From an uncultured Pseudomonadota bacterium (GTDB taxonomy: Bacteria > Pseudomonadota > Alphaproteobacteria > UBA3830): DNA of 47,944 bases. Location of the stretch: assembly GCA_902771535.1 (NCBI GenBank), contig CACXWU010000013.1, positions 1 to 47,944 of the forward strand, read 5' to 3'. Position 1 is the stretch's first letter. Each line of letters starts with the position of its first letter. The translations under genes were made by a program, and so were the position numbers. Below, in pieces: positions 8,176-17,495 of the stretch. The notes beneath the pieces were generated by a model. That model saw nothing but the letters and a program-made list of their open reading frames with translations, searched no databases and was not told the DNA's origin.

Positions 8176-9408
8176 ATGAAAAAATTAGCGTTGGTTGTTG
8201 GAAGTTTATTAAGTTCGTTTGAGTTGCTAGCAGGTAATTTTGTCCCTGTTTGTTTAAATGTCGGAGACGATCGAAAAGCGGCGGTTTATGATGCGGTTGT
8301 GAAAAATAGTTTTGTAACACAGCTAGATTCAAAGAAAGCCGCAAATTTGTCGGAAGAAGATAAAAATGAGATAATAAACGATGAAAGCGAATTCCTGAAA
8401 AAGAAGATTCAATCAGTGGATCCATCTGCAAAAGTAGCTTTTATTCCGAAAAGTTTGTATCAGCTTTTTATATGGAATTTATTTTTGGATGAATTAAATC
8501 AAAAAGAGAGTTCTGAGGAGCGTCTAAAGTTTTTTTGGACTGAAGGATGGAATAGAGACGCTACCGAATATAACAATGGTATTGCCCTGAAAGCAAACAG
8601 TTACGGTCCTGGACAAGGTTCTTGCTTTGGTTACATGAATAGGGATGCTGTTAAGTCATACTTTTGGAAGATTAATGACAGTATAATTCCTTTTTTGGAC
8701 GATATTTCGACGGAAGAGGTTTATAGCGAAATTAATTTACGAAAAATAACGAAAAAATTATTGAAAGATCTTCCGAAAAAATTCGAGGGTATAAGAAAAG
8801 TACATTTCGATGGGCAAATAGGTGTTTTGTTGGAGTTTTTGAAAAGCGAATATAATGACATAGTTGCAGATCTTATTGTAGAAGAAAGTAAAGCTCCAGA
8901 AAATACTTATAGAATCTATACAGGAGAGCAGGTGGAACAGGATATTTTAGAAGGTCGAGATGATAATCATTCCAGTTCTTTTAGCGATGGAATGTTTAGC
9001 GGGATTATCGCGGAACCTATGCACGCAATGGCGTTTGGTTATGCATTGAAGTGTCACCATATGAAGAGTGTAGATTTACCTAAAGAAGAGTTATTGAATA
9101 CTAAAACAGATTCATTCGGTATCGAAACATTTGGGTTATCCGTTTCTATTCCTCCGGTTATATGTATGGGAGCAACAGTGGGGCACGGAGAATATTTTCA
9201 CGTAAGAATTAAGGTTAAGGCGGATACTTTGGAAAAAGAATCTAGTTATATTTCCGGAGTATATGGAACGGCTTCGAAGAAGGAAACTCCATGGTACGTT
9301 ACTTATTCTTCCCCGGTAGAAAATTTCTGGGGGAGACTCGAACTATCGAGTGAAAAAACATATAAGCTTTCTAATAAAAAAGATTTAAATGTGAAAACTT
9401 ACAAGTAG
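8176..9408 (+). CDS. Exported protein of unknown function, ADP-ribosyltransferase-like motif pattern (410 aa)
   Basis: Begins MKKLALVVGSLLSSFELLAG, a Sec signal peptide, and the start is fixed by GAGAGAG about 8 bases upstream; an in-frame TTG at 8137 lacks this. The N-terminal half (20-230) is charged and helical with no recognised domain. The C-terminal half has a spaced series seen in ADP-ribosyltransferase toxins: an Arg in YRIYTGE (R246), a Ser-rich strand SSSFSDG (266-272), and a Glu in GHGEYF (E339). The order R-S-E and the spacing fit, but the second Glu of the usual (Q/E)-x-E is not present, so this is only a suggestion. It is single, with its own promoter-like sequence, and followed by no strong terminator. 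A secreted effector is possible. Confidence 0.75.
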   Translation: MKKLALVVGSLLSSFELLAGNFVPVCLNVGDDRKAAVYDAVVKNSFVTQLDSKKAANLSEEDKNEIINDESEFLKKKIQSVDPSAKVAFIPKSLYQLFIWNLFLDELNQKESSEERLKFFWTEGWNRDATEYNNGIALKANSYGPGQGSCFGYMNRDAVKSYFWKINDSIIPFLDDISTEEVYSEINLRKITKKLLKDLPKKFEGIRKVHFDGQIGVLLEFLKSEYNDIVADLIVEESKAPENTYRIYTGEQVEQDILEGRDDNHSSSFSDGMFSGIIAEPMHAMAFGYALKCHHMKSVDLPKEELLNTKTDSFGIETFGLSVSIPPVICMGATVGHGEYFHVRIKVKADTLEKESSYISGVYGTASKKETPWYVTYSSPVENFWGRLELSSEKTYKLSNKKDLNVKTYK

Positions 9409-9580
9409 AACTCAAGGAAATAAATTCAGTTATCTTCCTGGCTTTTGTAAAGACAAAACACAAGCGGCAGTCTTTGGCTGCCTGAATTATTTCCGATAAT
9501 CTACTGCGCGAGTTGCTGAATTAGTTCAAATGTTTTACAGTCAAACGCACACTAAATCTTTAAATAAAAAACACCCTGAA

Positions 9581-11425
9581 TTACGAATCCAAAAACGTTT
9601 TCAGTTTCCTCGAACGGCTCGGGTGCTTCAGTTTTCTGAGAGCTTTCGCCTCGATCTGTCGGATGCGTTCGCGGGTGACCGAGAACTGCTGTCCGACTTC
9701 CTCCAAAGTGTGGTCGGAATTCATACCTATTCCGAATCTCATTCTCAGAACGCGCTCCTCTCTCGGAGTAAGGCTGGCCAGCACTAAGGTCGTGGTTTCA
9801 CGCAGGTTCTCATTAACTGCAGACTCCACCGGCTGCGCGATATTCTTGTCCTCGATAAAATCTCCGAGATGCGAATCGTCCTCATCTCCAATCGGAGCTT
9901 CCAGACTGACAGGCTCTTTCGAAATTTTCAAAACCTTTCGAACCTTTTCCAGCGGCATATGCAGACGTTCAGCCAATTCTTCCGGAGTCGGCTCTTTCCC
10001 TGTCTCATTCAGCATCTGCCTGGACGATCTCACGATTTTGTTGATGGTTTCGATCATGTGGACCGGGATTCTGATGGTCCGCGCCTGATCCGCGATAGAG
10101 CGAGTGATCGCCTGGCGAATCCACCAAGTGGCGTAGGTCGAGAATTTGTATCCGCGGCGGTATTCAAACTTGTCCACCGCCTTCATCAGTCCGATGTTGC
10201 CCTCCTGAATCAGATCCAAAAATTGCAGACCGCGATTGGTGTATTTTTTCGCGATGGAGATAACCAGACGCAGGTTGGCCTCAATCATGTCCTTTTTGGC
10301 TCGAGTTGCACATCTCTCGCCTTTTTGAATGCAGGCAACCAATTTTTTGAACACTCCGAGCGGCAATTTGGATTCTTCTTCGATTTCTTTTGCCAATGCC
10401 TGATGTTCGGAGATTTCCTTTGTACAATTTTTGAAAAATTTGTTCCAATTTGAGAACTTCAGCATGGAATTTTCCCAATCGGAATTTGTTTCGTTCCCGA
10501 GATAGTTTTTCAGGAATCCCTCTCGACTAATGCCATTGTCCTGGGCTAATTTCAAAAGCGCGCTTTCGCTCTTAATCAGTTTGCGATTTAGGGCATAAAG
10601 TTCCTCGCACATTGCTTCTATCGTCTTTTGATTGATTCCCAGCTCTGCGACGGCGTCTACCAATTCGCGTTTTTGTTTGGTTGACGGATTTTTCTTTTTG
10701 AGAATTGCCTTGTGCATCTCTATAACTTTTTGCAAGTTGTCGATAATGCCGGGGATCAGGTTGTCATCTTCGGTGCTGATTTCTTTCGGTTCATCCGAGT
10801 CTTCAGATGAATTTTCGTCATCTTCCAAGTCTTCATCATCGCTCTCAGAATCCGCTGATTCTTCCTCTTCGTCCTTCATTCCATTGTCCAACTGAAGAAT
10901 TTCTCTCAGCATAATTTTGTGTTCCTTCAGGGCTTCTATCCATTCGGCGAATCTGTCGAAAGTTTTCGGACTTTCGCTCAATCCACTGAGAACCTCTGCA
11001 TATCCCTGCTCGATTTTTTTCGCAAGTTCGATTTCACCATCACGGGAAAGCAACTCCACATTTCCCATTTCCCTGAGATACATACGTACCGGATCGTCCG
11101 TTCTAAGGAGATCGTTATTCTGTTCGACTTTTGTTGGTGCTACGTGATGTACATGATTTTTTTCGCGATGGAAAGTTTCTGCTTCTTCTGTTTCAATCAG
11201 CTGAATTCCCATTCCGGAGAGGCTGGACACGGCAATGTCGATTTTTTCCGAAGAAAATTTTTCTTTCGGCAGAGCGTCATTCAACTCATCGTAAGTTATG
11301 TATCCGCGTTCTTTTCCCAAAGATATCAAAGTGGCGAACTGAGTTTCAGAAGAGTTCTCCTTTTTCTGATTCTCTTCTTTGTCCTCTATATTCTCGTTTA
11401 TCTTCGAATTTGAAACTGCACTCAT
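9581..11425 (-). CDS. rpoD: Primary sigma factor RpoD (614 aa)
   Basis: Housekeeping sigma-70. Region 1.1 lies at about 28-80, region 1.2 at [11 protein letters not shown] (about 110-120), region 2 around [19 protein letters not shown] with [12 protein letters not shown] in 2.4, region 3 around [10 protein letters not shown], and region 4.2 contains the helix-turn-helix T-L-E-E-V-G[14 protein letters not shown]. The non-conserved region after 1.2 holds a strongly acidic, low-complexity stretch of Glu/Asp/Ser near residues 185-220. GGAG lies 7 bases before the ATG. The gene starts 10 bases after dnaG, and the pair is probably one transcript, as in the classical macromolecular synthesis operon. 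Confidence 0.97.
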   Translation of the reverse strand: MSAVSNSKINENIEDKEENQKKENSSETQFATLISLGKERGYITYDELNDALPKEKFSSEKIDIAVSSLSGMGIQLIETEEAETFHREKNHVHHVAPTKVEQNNDLLRTDDPVRMYLREMGNVELLSRDGEIELAKKIEQGYAEVLSGLSESPKTFDRFAEWIEALKEHKIMLREILQLDNGMKDEEEESADSESDDEDLEDDENSSEDSDEPKEISTEDDNLIPGIIDNLQKVIEMHKAILKKKNPSTKQKRELVDAVAELGINQKTIEAMCEELYALNRKLIKSESALLKLAQDNGISREGFLKNYLGNETNSDWENSMLKFSNWNKFFKNCTKEISEHQALAKEIEEESKLPLGVFKKLVACIQKGERCATRAKKDMIEANLRLVISIAKKYTNRGLQFLDLIQEGNIGLMKAVDKFEYRRGYKFSTYATWWIRQAITRSIADQARTIRIPVHMIETINKIVRSSRQMLNETGKEPTPEELAERLHMPLEKVRKVLKISKEPVSLEAPIGDEDDSHLGDFIEDKNIAQPVESAVNENLRETTTLVLASLTPREERVLRMRFGIGMNSDHTLEEVGQQFSVTRERIRQIEAKALRKLKHPSRSRKLKTFLDS

Positions 11426-11434
11426 TTTTTGCTC

Positions 11435-13162
11435 CTATCTTTTCCTGCGATTTAAGACTTCACTCTTCAATGCTTTTAATTTTTGCCAACTATCCTCTGA
11501 AAAAACAAAGTTAGACGATGCTTTTTGCAGATCTCTATCCAACAAAGGCTCAGATAAATGTCTTTTCAACAGCTCCGACCAGCCGGCGAAAGCGATATCA
11601 TCGGCCACATTTTTATCGGCGAAATTCGCGTGCATCGCTATATCACCGAAATTTTCGTCAACAATATCCTGCAGGCGTATTACCGACTCAACAAACTTTT
11701 CAGGACTCTCTTCGGCAAAATCCGCATAATTTTTCAAAATTTTATCTTTCAAAACCTTCATCTCGGTGTTCTCGAATTCGAGTTTTATAAAATCTTCCGC
11801 AACCCTATCAATAATATAAGGGTGATTTATAAGAGTCACAACTAGTATTTTCTCAATTTTTTCTTTTGCAGAGGTCGCGGACCGTAAATTTTCCTTTTTT
11901 GTGACGCGTGTTTTGCTTTTGTACAAGGATCTTTGACGATTTTTGATATCTTGAATGTAAAAATTTCTTACGGAAATATTTTTTATGGATTCGGCTTTTC
12001 GAATCAGCATTTCGATAAGCTCAGCCTTTTGTTCGGGAGTTTCTGACGGGAATAGAGAAAACCCGCCATCCCAAAGCCATTGCGAGAGTGGTATGGCGTT
12101 GTTTATTGCTTCTGTGATTGTTGAAATTTGATTGTTATAGACCAAAAGGTCGGGGTCGGCTCCTTGGGGAAGAGTTGCGAATTTAAAAGATTTTCCCGGC
12201 TCAAGACAAGTTAAAATCCTGTCGATCCAACGGTAAGAGGCTTTAACTCCGGCAGAGTCTCCGTCCAGAGCGATAACAGGATTGTCACAAACACGCCAAC
12301 ACATGCCTATTTGCGCAGCGCTGATGGCTGTCCCGAGCGGTGCAACCGCACCATCAAATCCCGCTTGATGCAGTGAAATTACGTCCAAATATCCTTCCGA
12401 AATAATTATTTGGCGAGATTTTCCCTTGCGAGCGAGATTATATCCGTATAATTGCTGGCTTTTTCTGTAGATTTCCGTTTCCGGGGAATTTATGTATTTC
12501 GCTTTTTCCGATTTTTCTAAAATTCTTCCGCCGAATCCAACGCATTTGTCGCGAGAATCAACTATCGGGAAGATCAGGCGACCTCTGTATCGATTAATAA
12601 ATTCATTTTTGTAATCGGATTTTATGAAAATCCCCGTTCGAACCAATTCGTCGTTGGAAAAACCTTTCTTCTTCAATAAGTTGTAAAGATCTGAGTTGGC
12701 AGGAGCAAAACCCAGTTGAAATTTTTCAATCTGTTCTTCGCTGATTTTTCTCAAATTCAAATAATCTCTGGCGGTCGAATTGCTTTTCGAGTTTAAACTT
12801 TCTGCGAAATAATTTTTTGAATAATTCATGATTTCGAAAAGCCTCGCCAAAGGATCCTCTTTTTGTGCGGAGTCGTTTTTCGGAATTTCGATTCCGTATT
12901 GATTTGCAATAATTTCGATTGCTTCCCAAAAAGAGACTTTTTCGTAATTCATAACGAACTTTATTGAGTCGCCTCCCGCATCGCATCCGAAACAATGGTA
13001 CAGCCCTTTGGCTTCGTCTACGTGAAATGATCCGGTTTTTTCCTTATGGAAAGGGCAAAGCGCCTTCCATACATTTCCGACTTTATGTAAGCGTATGCGA
13101 GCGGAGATTATATCCACAATAGAAATTCGACTTTTCAGATATTCAACGAAATCTTTATTCAT
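11435..13162 (-). CDS. dnaG: DNA primase DnaG (575 aa)
   Basis: Synthesises RNA primers for replication. The N-terminal zinc-binding domain has C-P-F-H near residue 37 and C-F-G-C near 58 (CHC2 type). The TOPRIM core has SEGYLDVISLHQAGF near 255 (catalytic Glu) and ALDGDSAG near 300 (D-x-D). The C-terminal helicase-binding part is short and divergent. Family members usually have about 580-650 residues, so this one is at the short end. It lies between the phosphohexomutase gene (6 bases upstream) and rpoD on the minus strand. Confidence 0.96.
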   Translation of the reverse strand: MNKDFVEYLKSRISIVDIISARIRLHKVGNVWKALCPFHKEKTGSFHVDEAKGLYHCFGCDAGGDSIKFVMNYEKVSFWEAIEIIANQYGIEIPKNDSAQKEDPLARLFEIMNYSKNYFAESLNSKSNSTARDYLNLRKISEEQIEKFQLGFAPANSDLYNLLKKKGFSNDELVRTGIFIKSDYKNEFINRYRGRLIFPIVDSRDKCVGFGGRILEKSEKAKYINSPETEIYRKSQQLYGYNLARKGKSRQIIISEGYLDVISLHQAGFDGAVAPLGTAISAAQIGMCWRVCDNPVIALDGDSAGVKASYRWIDRILTCLEPGKSFKFATLPQGADPDLLVYNNQISTITEAINNAIPLSQWLWDGGFSLFPSETPEQKAELIEMLIRKAESIKNISVRNFYIQDIKNRQRSLYKSKTRVTKKENLRSATSAKEKIEKILVVTLINHPYIIDRVAEDFIKLEFENTEMKVLKDKILKNYADFAEESPEKFVESVIRLQDIVDENFGDIAMHANFADKNVADDIAFAGWSELLKRHLSEPLLDRDLQKASSNFVFSEDSWQKLKALKSEVLNRRKR

Positions 13163-13168
13163 ATTTAT

Positions 13169-14638
13169 CTATTCATGTTCCGCCAAAGTTTCCTCTGTTT
13201 CGTACTCTTTCAAGGTCTGTCCTATATCTTTTATGAAAGGTTTCAAATATGACGTCACCTCGTTCAACAGATGCTTCATATATTCTTTTTTTTCAGCTTC
13301 CACCCTTAAAGAAATTGCGTTCTGAGTGTTGGAAGCTCTTATGAGCCACCATCCTTTTTCACCGGAGACCCTGACTCCGTCGATGTCCGCGAAATTTATT
13401 CCTCGGCTCTGAAGTTTTTCTTTTGTTTTTTCTATTATCCGAAATTTTTTATCCTCCGGGCAGCTAATTCGGATTTCGGGAGTTACGAAACCGTACGGTA
13501 AATTGTTGAAAACCTCCTTATTTTCGCCGAGAATCTCCAAACAACGCAGTGCGGCGTAAATTCCGTCATCAAATCCATACCATCTGTCTTTGAAGAAAAA
13601 ATGACCGCTCATTTCTCCGGCTAACAACGCTCCCGATGACTTCATTCTCGCCTTTATGAACGTATGTCCGACTTTTTCCATGATCGGAGATCCTCCCAAT
13701 TCTTTGATTCTCTGGAACAATCTGTTGCAGGATTTTACGTCTGAGATGACTTGGGCCCCGGGGTTTTTTTTCAAGAAATCGGCTGCAAAAATCTCCAACA
13801 CCTGATCGCTGTATAGCGTTTCCCCATCAGAATTCACTACGCAAAGGCGGTCGCCATCACTGTCGAAAGCGAAACCTATGTCGAATTTATTATAACTCAC
13901 AAATTTCCTCAGATAAGAGATGTTTTCGGCGACTGTCGGATCCGGCTGACGATTGGGAAAATTTCCATCCATATCTTCAAACAGAACGTGATGTCGACCG
14001 GGAATTCTAGTCACGATTTCTCTGATAGCGTTGCTTGTCGCTCCGTTTCCGATGTCCCAGGCGACGCGTAAATCATCTGAAAACTTGAATCCGTCTAAAA
14101 TATCCTTTACGTAATTCACAAAAATATCATTCAGGATTACCTCACGTCCGTAGGATTCAATAAAGTCCCGTTGACGTATCATTTGTTCAATTTCTTTTAT
14201 GTCATCCCCGTAAAACGGATCTTTTCCCAGCATAAATTTGAAACCGTTATATTCTGCGGGATTGTGTGACCCTGTTATCATAATGCCGGCGTCCATATCG
14301 AATTTATTTACCGTGTAATACATCATCGGAGTATGGCAAATGCTCAGTTCGATCACTTCCATTCCTGATTTCATTAGCCCTCGAATCAGCTGGTCTGTTA
14401 GGGTGTCCGAGGAATTTCGGCAATCATTTCCGACGCATATTTTTTTCAGATTTTTTCTATAGAGAAAGGTTCCGAAAGCTCTTCCTATATAATAGGCATG
14501 CTCAGGAAAGAGAGTTTTTCCGAAAATTCCTCTAATATCGTAATCTCTGAAAATTTCCTTAGGTAAAGGATGCTCAAATTCTTTCTGTTCTTCATCGTTC
14601 AAACAAAGCATTTCTCTCAGTTTCGCTGAAAATTTCAT
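13169..14638 (-). CDS. Phosphomannomutase/phosphoglucomutase (489 aa)
   Basis: Interconverts hexose 1- and 6-phosphates to supply sugar nucleotides for LPS. Domain 1 has F-R-D-Y-D-I-R-G near residue 30 and the phosphoserine loop G-I-M-I-T-G-S-H-N-P (Ser near 120). The Mg2+ loop is F-D-S-D-G-D-R near 255. The sugar-binding loop appears as G-E-M-S-G-H near 340. The last domain has the phosphate-binding R-A-S-N-T-Q. The start at 14638 (MKFSAKLRE) is preferred to an ATG 17 codons upstream, whose product would add an atypical hydrophobic stretch. The AlgC-like order supports a dual PMM/PGM. It heads the dnaG-rpoD block. Confidence 0.92.
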   Translation of the reverse strand: MKFSAKLREMLCLNDEEQKEFEHPLPKEIFRDYDIRGIFGKTLFPEHAYYIGRAFGTFLYRKNLKKICVGNDCRNSSDTLTDQLIRGLMKSGMEVIELSICHTPMMYYTVNKFDMDAGIMITGSHNPAEYNGFKFMLGKDPFYGDDIKEIEQMIRQRDFIESYGREVILNDIFVNYVKDILDGFKFSDDLRVAWDIGNGATSNAIREIVTRIPGRHHVLFEDMDGNFPNRQPDPTVAENISYLRKFVSYNKFDIGFAFDSDGDRLCVVNSDGETLYSDQVLEIFAADFLKKNPGAQVISDVKSCNRLFQRIKELGGSPIMEKVGHTFIKARMKSSGALLAGEMSGHFFFKDRWYGFDDGIYAALRCLEILGENKEVFNNLPYGFVTPEIRISCPEDKKFRIIEKTKEKLQSRGINFADIDGVRVSGEKGWWLIRASNTQNAISLRVEAEKKEYMKHLLNEVTSYLKPFIKDIGQTLKEYETEETLAEHE

Positions 14639-14784
14639 ATTTCGTTCCAAAATGTTGTAAAAAAAACCATAGACTTCAATTATACACAATATTTTTTATA
14701 AAAGATCGAGAAAATATATAAATTTTCATAAGTTATTTACTTTTTTGTGATTTGATGGGGAAAGATAGTTATGTGGAGTTACTA

Positions 14785-16260
14785 ATGAGGAGTTGTTTGT
14801 ATAAGTTTTTATCTTTGTCCTGTATTATTGCGTTATTTGGTGGTAGCGTTCTCGCTAAGGATTACGAGCCGACAAAGAAAAGCTATCTAGATAGCAGTTA
14901 TATCGACGAAAGAAGCAGCGATGACGAAGAAGTTCAAGAGATAGATTATTATCCCTTCATCAAGAGTAAGGGAGGTATGGTAAGGGAAAATGTCATTGGA
15001 GTCAGGATATCCGGAAATAAAATAATACTGCTCGGAAAAGACAGAACTTACTCCGAGGAACAGTGGAAGAACGAGGATTTTATGGAAGCGGACTGCTTTT
15101 CGAAATATCCGGAATTGCTCAGTGTAGAAATATGTAATTTGAATTTAACCAGAGAAATTTTGGAGGGTATCCGAAAGTTTTTACCGATGACCGTGAAAAA
15201 TTTGATAATAAATTCCTGTGCCGTTGCGAATAAGGATTTCGAGGAATTTACGGACATTATTACACGTCACAAGCAGTTAGAATACCTAACTATTATGGAT
15301 CCTAATATGGCGCGGGCTGAGTCTGCCAAATTACTTGCGGCCGTAGGCGATTTGGAAGTTATCAAATACCTAAGACTTACATTAGGTGAATTAGGTGATG
15401 AAGGGTGCACCATATTACAAAAAATTCTTGAGAAATCAAAAGATTCTATGTCGGAGCTGAATCTTGGGTTCATGAGAGTCAAGGACAGCCAGGTCTATGA
15501 TAATTTGTTAAGATTTTTGGGAGAACTGAAAAAATTGAAAAGATTAGAGTATTCTGTTCTTGAAAGCACCGAAAATCAGGTTAGGGAATTCTTTAGTTCG
15601 CTGGCGAATTTGAAAGAACTCAGGGATTTGAAAATATGTTTTGATGACTTTAATTCACATGACGGAGTGGAGTCGTACCATAATTCCAAAGCCTTTAATA
15701 CTGCGTTGGAGAAACTGAAGCATCTTGAGAATTTGGATATTTCGGATATGAATCTTCCGGATTCCGTATTACAAACGGTTTCCAGTGCTTTGGAAAGATT
15801 GACCAAATTGAAGACACTAAATGTTTCGGGAGATCCGATTAACGAGCAAACAGCCAGAGTTTTGGCGGCATCTCTTAAGGGAATGAATAGTTTGATTTCG
15901 TTTATTGCTAATAACTGTGAAATGAGTGATTCAGCTTTTTCATCTTTGTGCTCGGGACTACAGAACGATTCGTTGCGATACGCTTATTTCAGCGGCAATA
16001 ATATTGCCGGAGCCGTGAAATCAATGCCGGTTTCGCAAATGAAAAACCTGATTGCAGTTAACTTTGCTGACAACAAAATAACATTATCCGACATTATAGG
16101 ATTTATGGAGACGATTCCTAGTGAAACAAAATTGGAGGTTGTTAACTGGGAAGGAAATGATTTTACGGGGCTCAGTGAACATCAGCAGATAAAAGAAAGA
16201 AATAAACTTAAGATTTGGAAGAAAGAGCACGGAGTAAATACCCTTGATTTGGGAATATAA
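14785..16260 (+). CDS. Exported leucine-rich-repeat protein (491 aa)
   Basis: A signal peptide (residues 1-24, hydrophobic LSLSCIIALFGGSV then LAK) is followed by an acidic linker and at least nine leucine-rich repeats of the longer, ribonuclease-inhibitor-like kind (for example LENLDISDMNLPDSVL, LKTLNVSGDPINEQTA, MKNLIAVNFADNKITL). Such solenoids bind proteins, and in intracellular bacteria they are often secreted effectors. GTGGAG six bases before the ATG at 14785 decides the start over one 11 codons upstream. It has its own terminator. No catalytic domain is visible. Neighbours are unrelated housekeeping genes. Confidence 0.85.
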   Translation: MRSCLYKFLSLSCIIALFGGSVLAKDYEPTKKSYLDSSYIDERSSDDEEVQEIDYYPFIKSKGGMVRENVIGVRISGNKIILLGKDRTYSEEQWKNEDFMEADCFSKYPELLSVEICNLNLTREILEGIRKFLPMTVKNLIINSCAVANKDFEEFTDIITRHKQLEYLTIMDPNMARAESAKLLAAVGDLEVIKYLRLTLGELGDEGCTILQKILEKSKDSMSELNLGFMRVKDSQVYDNLLRFLGELKKLKRLEYSVLESTENQVREFFSSLANLKELRDLKICFDDFNSHDGVESYHNSKAFNTALEKLKHLENLDISDMNLPDSVLQTVSSALERLTKLKTLNVSGDPINEQTARVLAASLKGMNSLISFIANNCEMSDSAFSSLCSGLQNDSLRYAYFSGNNIAGAVKSMPVSQMKNLIAVNFADNKITLSDIIGFMETIPSETKLEVVNWEGNDFTGLSEHQQIKERNKLKIWKKEHGVNTLDLGI

Positions 16261-16272
16261 AAACTTTCTATA

Positions 16273-16318
16273 AGGGATAGTTGCGATTTTTATGAATCAG
16301 TAATTGTCCCTGTTTTTT
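16273..16318 (+). terminator. Rho-independent terminator of the LRR gene
   Basis: Twelve-pair stem AGGGATAGTTGC/GTAATTGTCCCT with three G-U pairs, 15-base loop, then GTTTTTTC. Confidence 0.7.
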
Positions 16319-16450
16319 CTTCAAAAAACTTAAAAAGCACGGTTCTATCCAATTTTAATTTGCCCCATAAATAAAGGGCTAATAATTAACTAAATTTTAA
16401 CCTAATGATGTTAGCATGAAATAAAAGTTTTGGAATTGTAAGGAATGACT

Positions 16451-16555
16451 ATGTCTGAAGAGAAAAGTAAGAAGATGGAGAAAGGGAAAATTCCGTCAAG
16501 AGAGAATAGACGTTTAAGCATTTCGTTTGTGAATTGGTGGGAGATCGACAAATAA
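16451..16555 (+). CDS. Short ORF with tandem Trp codons, possible leader peptide (34 aa)
   Basis: A 34-codon ORF that begins MSEEKSKK, is strongly basic, and has Trp-Trp at codons 29-30, four codons before the stop. AAGGA lies 6 bases before the ATG at 16451. It sits between the LRR terminator and a transporter operon that resembles tryptophan/BMP-type ABC systems. Tandem Trp near the end of a short ORF is the mark of trp attenuation leaders such as TrpL of rhizobia. The ORF is longer than usual leaders, and no classical antiterminator is evident. It could instead be an unrelated small protein. Confidence 0.5.
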   Translation: MSEEKSKKMEKGKIPSRENRRLSISFVNWWEIDK

Positions 16556-16600
16556 ATGTCGGAAGTAGCTGTTGTTTAAAGGAACGTAATTTTTCCTTTA
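16546..16600 (+). promoter_or_regulatory. Two consecutive hairpins between the short ORF and the ABC permease
   Basis: Hairpin one (16546-16561), CGACA/TGTCG, spans the stop codon of the Trp-containing ORF. Hairpin two (16577-16600), TAAAGGAA/TTCCTTTA with an 8-base loop, ends 6 bases before the permease ribosome binding site. A ribosome halted on the Trp codons would cover hairpin one. Hairpin two lacks a clean U-tract and I found no alternative pairing between them, so the regulatory role is a guess. Confidence 0.35.
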
Positions 16601-16619
16601 TTGTTTGGTGGAGATGAGT

Positions 16620-17483
16620 ATGTCTGTTTTTGATAGTATTTTTTTCATTTTGGCTTTTGGTCTGGCCTTTTCGCTAGTAGGGCTGGGCATTTTTTTATCG
16701 AATAAGGTCTTTAAACTAATAGATTTAACCTGTGAGGCCAGTTTTGCATTGGGAGGTTGTATCTACGGTGTTATGGTGCTGGCGGGAATGAATCCGTTAT
16801 TTGCAATAATAATTGCGATGTTTATAGGATACGTGGCGGGAGCTATTACAGCTTCTTTCATTAACTACATAAAACTGGATGCAATTATAGCGAGCTTACT
16901 GACTGTGGGAGGTTTGCAATCTTTGCTGACGAAATTAGTTGAATTTAAAAGGTTTGTTCCGTCTTCCGTGTTTGGGAATTTATCTCCAATCAGCAATTTT
17001 ATTCTCGCTTTGGTTATTGTCTGTCCAGTTATATATTTATTCTATAAATTGATGATCTCGGAATATGGACTTTCCATGAGGATTTACGGCGACGGGGAAA
17101 TAATTACCGAATCCATGGGGGTTAACGGCGCGCAGATTTTGTCTTGCGGATTGGGATTGGAAAATTTGCTTTTCGCTTTGGCAGGAGCTCTTGTTGCTCA
17201 AATAACAGGAGAATTCTCAGTCAACATGGGAAGCGGATGTATTATTTTCGGTATAACAGCCGTTATTCTAGGTGGCAGAATATTCAGTCATGTGAATATA
17301 AAAACGGCAATTATCGGGACATTTGTGGGAGCAATTTGTTATCAGGCTGCATTAAAGATACTGGTATCCAGAGAGTTGATTGGTGTAGGTGAAGAATATA
17401 CCAACGTAGTGATGGCCGTAATCTTGGTTTTACTAGTTGCGTTGAAACGAAGCAGTTATGTCGATAAGACCAGAGAGAATTAG
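16620..17483 (+). CDS. ABC transporter permease, COG4120 (tryptophan/BMP-type) family (287 aa)
   Basis: Hydrophobic inner-membrane protein with about eight or nine segments. It is related to permeases of the TrpXYZ/BMP-like systems: an early L-x-D-L-T-C-E-A-S-F-A-L-G-G segment (residues 35-48) matches the family's D-L-T-V-D-G-S-F-x-L-G motif. Others are a G-A-x-T-A-S-F-I-N block and a late I-F-G-I-T-A-V-I-L-G-G segment. GGTGGAG six bases before the ATG at 16620 decides the start over in-frame TTG, GTG and ATG codons at 16605-16614. The ATPase gene follows after 12 bases. No substrate-binding protein gene, normally part of the set, is present here. Confidence 0.75.
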   Translation: MSVFDSIFFILAFGLAFSLVGLGIFLSNKVFKLIDLTCEASFALGGCIYGVMVLAGMNPLFAIIIAMFIGYVAGAITASFINYIKLDAIIASLLTVGGLQSLLTKLVEFKRFVPSSVFGNLSPISNFILALVIVCPVIYLFYKLMISEYGLSMRIYGDGEIITESMGVNGAQILSCGLGLENLLFALAGALVAQITGEFSVNMGSGCIIFGITAVILGGRIFSHVNIKTAIIGTFVGAICYQAALKILVSRELIGVGEEYTNVVMAVILVLLVALKRSSYVDKTREN

Positions 17484-17495
17484 AAGGAGTGAGCT

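Noticed and set aside
9466-9482. Hairpin GGCAG/CTGCC after the exported protein gene as terminator
   Set aside because: Stem of five pairs but no T-run follows; not convincing.
16577-16608. Classical trp attenuator terminator
   Set aside because: Hairpin two is followed by ATTGTTTGG rather than a U-run, and I found no segment that could pair alternatively with its arms. I keep only the weaker leader-peptide idea.
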